The notes below the pieces were generated by a model, which worked only from the letters and a program-made list of their open reading frames with translations, was not told the origin of the DNA and made no database searches. Below, one piece after another: positions 16,266 through 25,056 of a stretch of 64,000 bases of DNA (its first letter is position 1; each line of letters starts with the position of its first letter). The stretch covers positions 4,344,501 to 4,408,500 of the forward strand of contig NZ_CP046535.1 of assembly GCF_009739515.1 (NCBI RefSeq), in the 5' to 3' direction. The position numbers and the translations under genes are program-made. The DNA is from Sphingomonas profundi. GTDB taxonomy: Bacteria > Pseudomonadota > Alphaproteobacteria > Sphingomonadales > Sphingomonadaceae.

Positions 16266-17117
16266 CTAGTCGTAGAGCGCGAAGAAGCGGCACTCTATGC
16301 TGCCGCGCGGAACGGCATCGGATCGCGTGTGATCCTCGAAGGCGGTGTGCATGGCGTTCATCGCTTCCGGCGCCGCTGAGTCGAAGCCCTTGAAGACGAG
16401 GACTTCGTCCGGCACCATGTTCGGGAAATAGTACCAGCGGTGGTCCGGGCTGTGGAGGCAGCCGCGCGACCTGACCGACGCGTCACGCGAGCCGTCCGGC
16501 CCACGAAATTCCATCGACACCATGTCGCGCGGCGAGACCGTGCGGCCGTCGCAGATCGCCAGCGGTTTGTCCTGCGGCGGCGGTGTGGTCACGCGCCAGG
16601 TCTGGATGACCTTGAGCCGGGAAAATGGCGCAACCCTCCGTCCCGTCACCTTAAGCGTCTGCGCCAGCTGCCGGTCGACCTCGCCCGGCGTGAAATCGAG
16701 ATGCGCCATCGCCGCGGTCGACATCCAGCCCTGAACTGGAGAGCGGCTGCTGAACCGCATGGTGAGGAAGCCATATTGCGCGACGATCTCGCGCGCACCG
16801 CTGATGCTCTGGATAAGTGGCGCCACCTCTTCGAGATAGGCTAGACTGGCGGGGCCCATCGTCTCGCTCGGTCGGCTATTCTCCGCGATTAGCTCCCCGC
16901 CGCGTTCCGCGATCAGGTGGGATGGCCATCGCGCGAGCATGAAGCCCTGAACGTCCAGCGACAGCGGTTCGGAAGAGCACCGGCCATTGCGCATCGCAAC
17001 GCTATGCGGCTCGATGACGAAATTCTGCCTTGCCGGATCGGATGAGAAGATGATCTCGCGCTCCGCCGTGGCGATATAGGGGATCTCGACCGTGATCGCT
17101 TCGTCGACGACATTCAT
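16266..17117 (-). CDS. CmcJ/NvfI family oxidoreductase (paralogue 2)
   Basis: A 283-residue paralogue. The metal-site candidates are H139-x-D141 (A-H-L-D-F) and H257 (A-M-H-T-A-F-E), with the terminal P-R-G-S-I-E-C-R arginine. The family hallmark is H-R-W-Y-Y-F-P-N-M-V-P-D-E. W-R-V-T-T-P-P-P-Q-D, shared almost word for word with paralogue 3, points to a recent pair, while paralogue 1 is more distant. It is the last gene of a minus-strand operon, 37 bases after paralogue 3. Predicted Fe(II)/2-oxoglutarate chemistry (hydroxylation, desaturation or endoperoxide formation in the family); the substrate is unknown. Confidence 0.83.
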   Translation of the reverse strand: MNVVDEAITVEIPYIATAEREIIFSSDPARQNFVIEPHSVAMRNGRCSSEPLSLDVQGFMLARWPSHLIAERGGELIAENSRPSETMGPASLAYLEEVAPLIQSISGAREIVAQYGFLTMRFSSRSPVQGWMSTAAMAHLDFTPGEVDRQLAQTLKVTGRRVAPFSRLKVIQTWRVTTPPPQDKPLAICDGRTVSPRDMVSMEFRGPDGSRDASVRSRGCLHSPDHRWYYFPNMVPDEVLVFKGFDSAAPEAMNAMHTAFEDHTRSDAVPRGSIECRFFALYD

Positions 17118-17154
17118 GAGCAGGCTTCCTTAAGCAGCGTCGGACGGGGATGCG

Positions 17155-18000
17155 TTACCGAAAGAACGCGAAGGCGCGGGTCTCGATACTTTCGCGCGGC
17201 TCGGCCCCGGCCGGGCAGGCGACGTTCTCGAAGCCGCCATGCAGGACGTTCATGCGATCGGCGCCATCGCCCTCGAAGCCCTTGAAGAGAAGGATCTCGT
17301 CCAGCCGGAGATCGCTGAAATAGTACCAGCGATGCGCCGGGTTGTACCGGTACATGTAGAATTCCAGATCCGCCCGGCGCGGCAGCTGGACGGTGAAGCG
17401 GCTGAGGACGCGATCGGCGAGGTCGACGGTGCGCGCGTCGCAGAATGCGAGCGTGTTGTCCTGCGGTGGCGGCGACAGCGCGCGCCACGTCTGATAGGCC
17501 TCGATCCGGCTGTAACCGGCGAGGGCGGGATCGGTCAGGTCCAGCTGGAAGCCGATCTGCGTCCTCAGCGTGAAGTCGCTATAATCGGTATGGGCGATGG
17601 AGGCCGGACGCACCGAGTCCGTCCGCTCCGCGTTGAGCCGCAGTAGAGGGCCATGCGCGGACACGACAAGGTCCGCGCCGGTCTCCGCCTGGACGAGCTG
17701 TTCCATCTCGCGCAGGTAGGTGCCGTCCACCTTGCCGGGATCGCGGAAGTCCGCCCGTTCCAGCGCCGTGTGGTGCGAAACCAGCCGGAATCCCTGCACG
17801 TCCAGCGACAGATCGCCGGCGAAGGCGCGAGCGTCGGTGAAGGTCATGGTCCGTGGATCGACCGCCAGCCGCGTGCGGGAGCGATCCGCGACGTCGACAT
17901 AGGGCGCTTCGTCCATCGGCCCGAGATAGTTCATGGTGGACCGTACCGTGCCGGCCGGCGCGTCGGTGTCCGCCGTCTGATGCGTGCCGGTGATCGTCAT
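17155..18000 (-). CDS. CmcJ/NvfI family oxidoreductase (paralogue 3)
   Basis: A 281-residue paralogue with H137-x-D139 (A-H-T-D-Y), distal H254 (V-L-H-G-G-F-E), H-R-W-Y-Y-F-S-D-L-R-L-D-E and the terminal P-R-E-S-I-E-T-R. The first ~25 residues are variable and could be an unstructured extension; a second ATG (M-N-Y-L-G) 22 codons in is an alternative start. It lies between the SnoaL-like gene and paralogue 2 in the same operon. Side-by-side paralogues suggest either two successive oxidations or two halves of a heterodimer; both ideas are inference. Confidence 0.83.
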   Translation of the reverse strand: MTITGTHQTADTDAPAGTVRSTMNYLGPMDEAPYVDVADRSRTRLAVDPRTMTFTDARAFAGDLSLDVQGFRLVSHHTALERADFRDPGKVDGTYLREMEQLVQAETGADLVVSAHGPLLRLNAERTDSVRPASIAHTDYSDFTLRTQIGFQLDLTDPALAGYSRIEAYQTWRALSPPPQDNTLAFCDARTVDLADRVLSRFTVQLPRRADLEFYMYRYNPAHRWYYFSDLRLDEILLFKGFEGDGADRMNVLHGGFENVACPAGAEPRESIETRAFAFFR

Positions 18001-18049
18001 CCGAAACTCCTGTCAATCATCGGTGCGCATCCGCGTCGGTCCCGGCTGG

Positions 18050-18418
18050 TCAGGCGAAGACGTCGGTTGCGCGCGTGTCGCAATATTCGCGCGACGAGAC
18101 GATCCGGCCGTCGCGCAGCTCGAAGAGGAAATGGTAGCGGTTGCGGTAGGTCTGGCCGTTCGCCAGCAGCGTGGCGGCGGTGGCCTCCACGGCCACCCGG
18201 TCGCCCTCGCACGTGGTGCCGACGATCGTCTGATCCAGCGGGTTCACCAGCAGCGGCGCGAGCTGGGAGAAGAGGGCGCGGAGGCCGGCCTTGTCCAGCT
18301 CGCTGCCGTCCGGCGAGCGGAACACGGCGTCGTCGGTCGCCAGCGCGAGCGCGCCGTCAAGGTCGCCGCGCGCGATGCGGGCCATGTGATCCAGTACGAT
18401 GGCGCGATTGTCGGGCAT
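18050..18418 (-). CDS. SnoaL-like / NTF2-fold protein (1)
   Basis: A 122-residue alpha+beta-barrel protein of the SnoaL/NTF2 superfamily: N-terminal helix V-L-D-H-M-A-R-I-A-R-G-D-L-D-G-A-L, then D-D-A-V-F-R-S-P, V-A-V-E-A-T-A, Y-R-N-R-Y-H-F-L-F-E-L-R-D-G-R-I-V and R-E-Y-C-D-T. The family contains polyketide cyclases, ketosteroid-isomerase-like enzymes and dehydratases. The strand F-x-F-E-x-x-D-G-R-I is typical. It is cotranscribed with the SDR and CmcJ-type genes, so a role as isomerase or hydratase in the upper pathway is plausible but unproven. Confidence 0.75.
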   Translation of the reverse strand: MPDNRAIVLDHMARIARGDLDGALALATDDAVFRSPDGSELDKAGLRALFSQLAPLLVNPLDQTIVGTTCEGDRVAVEATAATLLANGQTYRNRYHFLFELRDGRIVSSREYCDTRATDVFA

Positions 18419-18456
18419 GTCGTGCTCCTGCTGGGTCTCGGGGCAGCGAGGCGCCG

Positions 18457-19293
18457 TCAGGCCGGGCCGGTCGTCATCTGCCGCCCGAACGCGGTCAGGA
18501 TACGACCGGCGCGGGCCTCGACGCGCTCATATTGTTCGGGATGGGTGATCGCATACAGTTCGCCCTGCCGGATCGCGTCGACGACGATGCCGGCGGCGAA
18601 GGCCGGATCCTTCCACGGCAGCGTGTCGCGATATTGCGGCAGCTCCTCGAGCAGCACGTCGGCGAGGCCGGTGTCCGCCGGCACGCCGCCCGGCCGGCTT
18701 CTGGAGCTGCGGCCGAGATCAGACCGCACCGGACCGGGGCAGAGCAGGGTCGCGCCGACCTTGCCGCCGTCCGCCTCAAGCTCCATCGCGAGCGTCTCGG
18801 TGAGCGCGGCCACGCCGAACTTCGTCGTGGCATATGCGCCGAGCCCGGGAAAGGTCGAGAGTCCGCCCATCGAGGCGGTGTTCACGATCCAGCCGCCATC
18901 GGCATTGTCGAGCAGCACGGGCAGGAACGTCTCGACGCCGTTGATGACGCCCCAGAGATTGACGTCGATCATCCACTTCCAGTCGGCGTGGGAGAGATCC
19001 TTGATCGCGCCGAAGGGACCGATGCCGGCGTTGTTGCAGACGATATGGACCGCGCCGAAGCGATCGATCGTCGCGTCCAGCAGCGCGCCGACGCTGGCGC
19101 GATCCGACACGTCCGTCTGCACGCCGTGGGCGCCGATCGCGTCCGCCGTGTCGCGCAACCGCGCATCCTCGACATCGGCGATCACGACGTTCATGCCTTC
19201 CTGAACGAAGCGTTCCGCCATACCACGCCCGATCCCGGACGCCCCACCCGTGACGACCGCCGTTCGCCCCGCCAGCGTCTTCAGTCCAGCCAT
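18457..19293 (-). CDS. short-chain dehydrogenase/reductase (1)
   Basis: A 278-residue classical SDR: NAD(P) motif T-G-G-A-S-G-I-G at residue ~15, N-N-A-G-I-G, and catalytic S...Y-A-T-T-K. D in V-I-A-D-V after the second strand favours NAD(H). Its closest relative in the window is the SDR at 23.9-24.7 kb: both have C-N-N-A-G-(I/V)-G and D-V-N-L-x-G-V-I-(N/H)-G, and similar C-terminal T-H-P segments, so they arose by duplication. Start: ATG with GGGAGAG five bases upstream. Alcohol-carbonyl interconversion in the upper pathway is inferred. Confidence 0.85.
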   Translation of the reverse strand: MAGLKTLAGRTAVVTGGASGIGRGMAERFVQEGMNVVIADVEDARLRDTADAIGAHGVQTDVSDRASVGALLDATIDRFGAVHIVCNNAGIGPFGAIKDLSHADWKWMIDVNLWGVINGVETFLPVLLDNADGGWIVNTASMGGLSTFPGLGAYATTKFGVAALTETLAMELEADGGKVGATLLCPGPVRSDLGRSSRSRPGGVPADTGLADVLLEELPQYRDTLPWKDPAFAAGIVVDAIRQGELYAITHPEQYERVEARAGRILTAFGRQMTTGPA

Positions 19294-19393
19294 GTCACTC
19301 TCCCGAATCATGCTTCGCGGCGTCAGCCCGGATCGCCCCGAGCGCCGCCGCCCTTGTTCACCGCGGGCGCGTCGCGCTCCGCTCGCGACGAGA

Positions 19394-20557
19394 TCAGACC
19401 GTCTCGGACCTGGCGCCGGCCATATCCTCGAGCAGCGCGTCATTGTCCGCGCCAAGAGCCGAGCATACAGCCTGTTCCGGCCGTTCGCCGTCGATGCGCA
19501 GCGGATTGGCGAGCAACCGCATGTCCGGAAGCAGCGGGTGCGGCACCTGCCTCACCATCCCGATCGTCTCGACGAACGGGCTCTCCAGCGCCTGGGCGAT
19601 GTCGTAGACCGGGCCGATCGGGATGAACGGACCGAGCAGCGTGATCCACTCGGCGACGGTCCTGTCCTGGAACGCGCGGTCCAGTTCCGCCGTTAGCGCC
19701 TCGCGATGCACCGACCGGCTTTCCATGTCGGCGAAACGGGCATCGTTTAGCAGGTCGGGCCGGCCGATCGTCTCCGCCAGCAACCGCCAGAACTTCTCCG
19801 TCATGCACATGACGAATATCCAGCCATCCTTGGCCTGGAAGGTCTGGACGGGAGTCGCGGAGAAGTGCGAGCTGCGCGCCAGCCGGGTCGCGGCGTGCCC
19901 ACGGTTGAGATACCATGTCGCCGCATAGTTGAGCTGGTGCAGGGCGACATCGAACAGTGACGTATCGACGTCGCAGCCGATCCCCGTCCGCTGCGCGCGC
20001 AGCAGGCACGCCAGCAGGCCGACATCCAGCGTCACGCCGGTCATGAAATCGATGATCGACGGCCCGAACCGCGCCGGATCGCCGTCGGGATCGCCGGTCA
20101 GGCTCATCAGACCGGCTTCGGCCTGCATCAGGAAATCGTAGCCGGGCCGCGACGCGCGCTCATTGTCACGGCCGTAGGCGGAGATGTGGCCGCAAACGAT
20201 CTTGGCGTTGACGGGCGCGAGACTGGCATAGTCGAGGCCCAGCTTGACGGCCTGATCGCCCCGCAGGTTCTGCATGATGGCGTCCGCGCCGGCGACGAGC
20301 CGGTGCAGCGCCGCCCGGCCCCCGGCGGACTTCAGGTCGAGCGTGACCGAACGCTTGTTGGTGTTCCAGCCCTGGAAATAGAGGCTGTCATTATCGCCGA
20401 GCGGGTAGGGCCCGCCGCCACGCGCGGCATCGCCGCCGGTGTCGGCATTCTCGATCTTGATGACGTCGGCGCCGAGATCCGCCAGGAACAGCGAGCCATA
20501 GGGGCCCGCGCCGAACTGCTCCACCGTCAGGATGCGGAGCCCCTCCAGCGGCTTCAC
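19394..20557 (-). CDS. CaiB/BaiF family (type III) CoA-transferase (1)
   Basis: A 387-residue family III CoA-transferase: L-E-G-L-R-I-L-T-V-E-Q-F-G-A-G-P-Y-G, L-A-D-L-G-A-D-V-I-K-I-E, N-T-N-K-R-S-V-T-L-D-L, and the catalytic-region aspartate in R-P-G-Y-D-F-L-M-Q-A. It moves CoA between carboxylates in a ping-pong mechanism. It begins with GTG overlapping the stop of the acyl-CoA dehydrogenase by four bases, so the two are translationally coupled and probably handle the same acid: activation to its CoA ester followed by desaturation. Confidence 0.88.
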   Translation of the reverse strand: MKPLEGLRILTVEQFGAGPYGSLFLADLGADVIKIENADTGGDAARGGGPYPLGDNDSLYFQGWNTNKRSVTLDLKSAGGRAALHRLVAGADAIMQNLRGDQAVKLGLDYASLAPVNAKIVCGHISAYGRDNERASRPGYDFLMQAEAGLMSLTGDPDGDPARFGPSIIDFMTGVTLDVGLLACLLRAQRTGIGCDVDTSLFDVALHQLNYAATWYLNRGHAATRLARSSHFSATPVQTFQAKDGWIFVMCMTEKFWRLLAETIGRPDLLNDARFADMESRSVHREALTAELDRAFQDRTVAEWITLLGPFIPIGPVYDIAQALESPFVETIGMVRQVPHPLLPDMRLLANPLRIDGERPEQAVCSALGADNDALLEDMAGARSETV

Positions 20558-21756
20558 GACCGCCCGCCCCGGCCGACGATCTGCTTGGCGATGATGATTC
20601 GCTGCAACTCGTTGGTGCCCTCGCCGATGCAGGTGAGCGGCGCGTCACGGTAGAGGCGCTCGATGTCATACTCCTTCGAGTAGCCGTAGGCGCCGTGGAT
20701 ACGCATCGACTCGGTGGCGTTCTCCAGCGCGGCTTCGGACGCGAAATACTTCGCCATGCCCGCTTCCAGATCGACGCGCTCGCCGCGGTCGAACTTCTCG
20801 GCGGCGTCGAGCGTCAGCAGCCGCGCCGCGCGCGCGCGGGTCGCCATGTCGCCGATCTTCAGCTGGATCGCCTGATGCTCGGCGATCGGCTTGCCGAACG
20901 TCTCGCGCAGCCGCGCGTAATCGACCGCCAGCGCCAACGCGCCCTCGGCGATGCCCACGCCGCGCGCCGCGACGTTGATGCGGCCGAGTTCCAGGCCGCC
21001 GGTCGCCTGATAGAAGCCCTGGCCCTCGACACCGCCGATCAGCTGATCGGCGGGAACGCGGCATTCGTCGAACACGAGCTCGGCCGAGTCGATGGACTTG
21101 TAGCCCAGCTTCTCCAGCTTGCGGCCGACGGTGAAACCTTCGCGCTTGTCGGCGATGAACAGGCTCATGCCCTTGTGTCGCGGCTGCGCGGCCGGATCGG
21201 TCTTGACCAGCAGTGCGAAGACCGACCCGTGGATGCCGTTCGAGATCCACGTCTTGGTGCCGTTGATGACATAGTCGTCACCGTCGCGGCGCGCGGTCAT
21301 CCGCAGGCCCTGCAGGTCGGTGCCGGCGCCGGGCTCGGTGAGGGCGAGGCCGCCGCGCAGCTCGCCGGACGCCAGACGGGGCAGCCAGCGCCGCTTCTGC
21401 TGCTCGGTGCCGAACTTCTCGATGGCGAGGCACAGCATCAGGTGGGAGTTGAAGATGCCGGTTATCGACATCCAGACGGCCGAGACCCGCATCACGATCT
21501 TGGCGTATGTCGAGGCGGGCAGGCCGAGCCCGCCATATTCCTGGCCAACCGTGGCGCCGAACAGCCCGAACTCGGCCATCTGCGCCACCAGCGCCTCCGG
21601 CCACTCGTCGGCATGGTCGAATTCCTTGACGACCGGACGCACGTCCCGCTCGACCCAGCGGTCGATCATGTCGAACAGGGCGGCCTCGTCGTCGGCTGCG
21701 ATCGTTCGTTGCTGCTCGAGCTTGATGGCGGTGGCCAAACTATCCTCCCAATGCAT
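20554..21756 (-). CDS. acyl-CoA dehydrogenase
   Basis: A 400-residue FAD-dependent acyl-CoA dehydrogenase. Motifs: L-T-E-P-G-A-G-T-D-L-Q-G, W-I-S-N-G at ~170-180, and the C-terminal G-E-G-T-N-E-L-Q with the catalytic-base Glu (E379). Layout resembles the glutaryl-CoA/short branched-chain group. The ATG used here is inside what looks like its own ribosome site; a TTG six codons later (base 21738) sits five bases after TGGGAGG and may be the true start. It is the first gene of the minus-strand operon running to paralogue 2 of the CmcJ type; a weak operator-like site lies upstream. Confidence 0.88.
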   Translation of the reverse strand: MHWEDSLATAIKLEQQRTIAADDEAALFDMIDRWVERDVRPVVKEFDHADEWPEALVAQMAEFGLFGATVGQEYGGLGLPASTYAKIVMRVSAVWMSITGIFNSHLMLCLAIEKFGTEQQKRRWLPRLASGELRGGLALTEPGAGTDLQGLRMTARRDGDDYVINGTKTWISNGIHGSVFALLVKTDPAAQPRHKGMSLFIADKREGFTVGRKLEKLGYKSIDSAELVFDECRVPADQLIGGVEGQGFYQATGGLELGRINVAARGVGIAEGALALAVDYARLRETFGKPIAEHQAIQLKIGDMATRARAARLLTLDAAEKFDRGERVDLEAGMAKYFASEAALENATESMRIHGAYGYSKEYDIERLYRDAPLTCIGEGTNELQRIIIAKQIVGRGGRS

Positions 21757-21875
21757 ATCTGAACATGTACGTATATGCTACGGCGCCGAACGTCGAGCGG
21801 ATTTTCGCTTCCCGTTTTATCTGTGCCGTACCACAGTCCAGATGGCGGCAGAGCGATGTTGCGCGACCGAAAACA

Positions 21876-21885
21876 TATCCGTACA
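21876..21885. promoter_or_regulatory. weak GntR operator-like site, TATCCGTACA
   Basis: Eight of ten bases match TGTCCGGACA. It is in the 253-base gap between the divergent acyl-CoA dehydrogenase and SDR genes, which holds no other gene. A second, more degenerate palindromic region (ACATGTACGTATATG) lies at about 21763-21777. Both are only tentative. Confidence 0.3.
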
Positions 21886-22009
21886 TCATGGACAGATCGT
21901 CGTTCCGCAGTCAAACGGGCGGACTTGACGGCGGGCTGGAGGGGGAGAGCGTAATGAGTGGAACGGCGAGCCGGCTGGCCATGACGGGGTCGCGAGGGAG
22001 GAGCGCCGG

Positions 22010-22984
22010 ATGAGCGGGATCACGAAGCTTGCCGGAAAGGTCGCGATCGTCACCGGTGGCGGACGGGGCCTCGGGCGGGCGCATGCGCTCGCTCTGGCGG
22101 ACGCGGGCGCCGCCGTCGTCGTAAACGACATCGGCGGCAGCGGACGTGGCGAGGGCGTCGACACGGCCGTCGCGCAGACAGTGGTCGACGAGATCGTCCG
22201 GAAGGGCGGGCGCGCCGTCGCGAACGCCACGGACCTGGCGGACTGGGCGGCGACCAAGGAACTCGTCGAGGTCGCGATAGCGACGTTCGGCGGGCTCGAC
22301 ATCGTGGTCAACAACGCCGGCATCTCGCGATTCGCCCCCATCGACGCACTGACCCAGCAGGATTGGGAAAGGACGCTCGCGGTCAATCTCACCGGCACCG
22401 CCGCGCTCATCCACTGGGCGGCCCGGGCCTGGCGCGAGGCGGGGCCGCAGGCGGGGCGGGCGGTCGTCAACACCGGATCGCCGGCGGGAACGAATCCGCT
22501 GCCCGGCAGCCCGGCATATTGCGCGGCCAAGGCCGGCGTGGCGGCGCTCACCATCACCTCCGCCGCCGAACTCGCGTCGCTGGGCGTCCGGGTCAACGCG
22601 ATCGCGCCGATGGCGCGCACGCGGCTGACGGAGGCGGTGCCGTTCCTCGAGGAGGTCATGCGTAAGCCCGAGACGGGCTTCGACCGCGTCGCGCCGGAGA
22701 ATGTGGCGCCGCTGGTCGTCTGGCTCGCCGGCCCGGACTGCGATTTCACGGGCCGCGTCTTCGGCGTCGAGGGTGACGACATCTACCTGTTCGACGGGTG
22801 GAGCGCATCGCAGCATGTCGGCAACGGCGGGAAGCCGTGGACGGATGAGGCGCTCGGCACCGCGCTGCGAGAGGCCGACCGTCGTGACCGGGGCTACATG
22901 ATCGCGCCGTCGGCCCGGATCGCCGCGCCCCAGCCATCCGACGAGACCGTGGCGGCGCTTGCCGCGCTGGGAGGAAGGGCATGA
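22010..22984 (+). CDS. short-chain dehydrogenase/reductase (2), long form
   Basis: A 324-residue SDR similar to the dehydrogenase part of peroxisomal multifunctional enzyme type 2. T-G-G-G-R-G-L-G-R-A-H-A-L at ~14-26, V-V-N-D-I-G-G-S-G-R-G-E-G, N-N-A-G-I-S-R, then N-T-G-S ... Y-C-A-A-K with the active-site Tyr and Lys. The N-D-I-G-G segment and the ~60-residue C-terminal extension separate it from the two other SDRs of the cluster. It likely oxidises a 3-hydroxyacyl-CoA. It overlaps the following membrane-protein gene by four bases (ATGA). Confidence 0.83.
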   Translation: MSGITKLAGKVAIVTGGGRGLGRAHALALADAGAAVVVNDIGGSGRGEGVDTAVAQTVVDEIVRKGGRAVANATDLADWAATKELVEVAIATFGGLDIVVNNAGISRFAPIDALTQQDWERTLAVNLTGTAALIHWAARAWREAGPQAGRAVVNTGSPAGTNPLPGSPAYCAAKAGVAALTITSAAELASLGVRVNAIAPMARTRLTEAVPFLEEVMRKPETGFDRVAPENVAPLVVWLAGPDCDFTGRVFGVEGDDIYLFDGWSASQHVGNGGKPWTDEALGTALREADRRDRGYMIAPSARIAAPQPSDETVAALAALGGRA

Positions 22985-23862
22985 GCGGCGTAGACGCGGG
23001 AAGCCCGACCGCGACTCAGGATGGACAAGCCGGGAGATCCGCGATGATCGCGCTGAACATGGTTGGCCGAGTGATTTTGGGTCTGTGGCTCGTGCTCGTC
23101 GGCATAAGCCACTGGACGCCGCTCGTACCGGTGACGAATGGAACGGGGCTGGCGGCGGAGCTGTCGCGGGCGTTCGCGGACAGCGGTCTCACCGGCATCG
23201 CCTCGGCCCTGCTGATCGTGGCTGGCCTGTTGATCCTGGCGAACCGGCTCACCGTGCTGGCGCTGCTGGCCGGCATCTCGGTCTTCACCGCGGGCGCCTA
23301 CTGGGCGATCCTGACCGCCGAGGCGCTGCCGATCCTGATCGTGGCCGCCACCCTCGGGCTCAGCGTTCTGCTGCTCCTCGGCTACTGGCGCTATGTCGGC
23401 CAGCTGCTGTCGATGCGGGCGACGGGCCTGGTCGAAAGCGGCGCGGAGAAGAATGTCGCGCTGCGCCGGCTCACGATCTTCAGCCATTATCTGTGGGGCG
23501 GCTGGTGGATCATCAGCGGGCTGTTCCACTTCATCACCGGTCCGATCATCGGGACGAGTCCGCTGGCGGTGCAGCTCATCATGGCGCTGCTGCACACCGG
23601 CATGTACGAGTTGATAAAGGCGATCGAGGCGATCGGCGGCCTCGCGGTGCTGACGCGTCGCTGGGCACCGCTCCTTCTGGCGATCAACGTACCCATCACG
23701 TTCGTCGTCGTGTACTGGGACACGGTCCTCCAGGATCCCGGCCATCCGATCGGCCTCGCGGTCGCGGTACTGACGCTGGGATCGACCGGGTTCCTGCTCC
23801 GCAACTATCGTGAGTATCTGCGACCGCTGCTCACCTGGGCGCCACGGTCCGCCGGTCGCTGA
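22981..23862 (+). CDS. polytopic membrane protein, two-repeat
   Basis: A 293-residue inner-membrane protein with about eight hydrophobic helices. Two halves look alike: V-I-L-G-L-W-L-V-L-V-G-I-S-H-W in the first, L-W-G-G-W-W-I-I-S-G-L-F-H-F in the second, each followed by three helices, suggesting a duplicated DoxX-like four-helix unit. An ATG 21 codons downstream (M-I-A-L-N-M) is an alternative start since the first 20 residues are polar. Translational coupling to the SDR places it in the cluster; transport or an accessory role in redox is possible, function unknown. Confidence 0.65.
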   Translation: MSGVDAGSPTATQDGQAGRSAMIALNMVGRVILGLWLVLVGISHWTPLVPVTNGTGLAAELSRAFADSGLTGIASALLIVAGLLILANRLTVLALLAGISVFTAGAYWAILTAEALPILIVAATLGLSVLLLLGYWRYVGQLLSMRATGLVESGAEKNVALRRLTIFSHYLWGGWWIISGLFHFITGPIIGTSPLAVQLIMALLHTGMYELIKAIEAIGGLAVLTRRWAPLLLAINVPITFVVVYWDTVLQDPGHPIGLAVAVLTLGSTGFLLRNYREYLRPLLTWAPRSAGR

Positions 23863-23897
23863 GCGCGGCTGGCGCGGACCGGCGGACGCACCCATGC

Positions 23898-24716
23898 TCA
23901 GCCGTCGGCGAAGGCGGCTTCGACGGCACGATGGCGGGCCGCGATCGGATCGATCATGGCCGGATGCGTGGTCGTGTAGAGCCGACGATCACGAATGGCC
24001 CGCCACGCGCACGCTCCCGCCGCCTCGGCGGACAGCCACGGGATCGTTCCGCCGAACATCTCCGGCTTGTCGTCCAGCTCGACATCCACGAGGCCGCGTT
24101 GCCCGTCTCCGTCACGGCGGTTCCTCATGCTGCTGCCGAGCCTCGACCGCACCGGGCCGGGCAACAGCACGCCGGCGCCCACGGTCGATCCGTCCTGCGC
24201 CAGCTCGGCGGCGAGCGCTTCGGTGAACGCCACGATCGCGAACTTGGATACTGAATATCCGCCAAGCCCCGGCAACCCCGCAGCCAGTCCGGCGATCGAG
24301 GCCGTGTTGAGGATGAATGCCGCGTCGTTCGTCGACTCCAGTAGCGGCAGAAAGGCCTTCGTGCCGTGGATCACGCCCTTCAGGTTGACGTCGAGCAACC
24401 AATCCCAGTCGGCCGTGGACATCGCGCGGATCGCGCCCATCGATCCCACGCCGGCATTGTTGCAGACGATGTCGACCCGGCCGAAGCGATCGATTGCGGA
24501 TTCCGCGAGCGCCTCGACCGAAGCGGGATCAGTCACGTCGGCGCGGACACCGTAAGCGCCCAGCTCGGCCGCTGCCAGTGCCAGCGTCCCAGCTTCGACG
24601 TCGGCGATCACGACGTCCGCTCCCTCGCCGATCAGCGTCGCGGCTATGCCCTTGCCGATGCCCGACGCTCCACCTGTCACCACGGCCACCCGGCCCGTCA
24701 GCGCCTTGCGTGTCAT
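23898..24716 (-). CDS. short-chain dehydrogenase/reductase (3)
   Basis: A 272-residue classical SDR: T-G-G-A-S-G-I-G-K-G at ~14, V-I-A-D-V-E, C-N-N-A-G-V-G, and catalytic S...Y-S-V-S-K. It is a paralogue of SDR 1 of the same cluster (see there). Start: ATG preceded by GGAGG eight bases upstream. It is convergent with the membrane-protein gene and divergent from the Rieske oxygenase, with a perfect operator site in the 340-base gap. The C-terminal part has an insertion (M-R-N-R-R-D-G-D-G-Q) relative to SDR 1. Confidence 0.85.
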   Translation of the reverse strand: MTRKALTGRVAVVTGGASGIGKGIAATLIGEGADVVIADVEAGTLALAAAELGAYGVRADVTDPASVEALAESAIDRFGRVDIVCNNAGVGSMGAIRAMSTADWDWLLDVNLKGVIHGTKAFLPLLESTNDAAFILNTASIAGLAAGLPGLGGYSVSKFAIVAFTEALAAELAQDGSTVGAGVLLPGPVRSRLGSSMRNRRDGDGQRGLVDVELDDKPEMFGGTIPWLSAEAAGACAWRAIRDRRLYTTTHPAMIDPIAARHRAVEAAFADG

Positions 24717-24984
24717 TCTATTTACCTCCGTTGCAGATGCTGGCTCGTGTCGCCGTTGTCGGATTCGTGGTCGTGGCCGAACCATGGCGGCCTGTCCGAC
24801 GATCGACGGGCAGCGTCCGCGCGGAAACGTTTTCCGCCGGACGGTGGCCCCGGTCGCCGCCATCCTGCGCCGGCGGGGGACCGGCTCCCGCGCGGCCGGC
24901 GCATCGCGATCCGTTGGGTGCGCGTTCTCCCAAGCTGCGACCCCGATCTGAAACGCAATCGAGCCTCCAAGCCACACTTGCACC

Positions 24985-24994
24985 TGTCCGGACA
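24985..24994. promoter_or_regulatory. putative GntR operator, perfect TGTCCGGACA
   Basis: A perfect ten-base palindrome (CCTGTCCGGACATTTGG in context) between divergent SDR 3 and the Rieske oxygenase gene, 63 bases before the latter's ATG. The rest of the 340-base gap (24717-25056) shows no gene or other clear element. Confidence 0.55.
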
Positions 24995-25056
24995 TTTGGA
25001 TAGCTTAGCAGCGGTAAGGCGCGATGCAACGGGTCGCTTCTGATTGGGAGATCGCG

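Noticed and set aside
17653-19626. 657-codon plus-strand frame opposite the CmcJ/SnoaL/SDR genes
   Set aside because: It spans several real minus-strand genes and their spacers, and shows no conserved motif.
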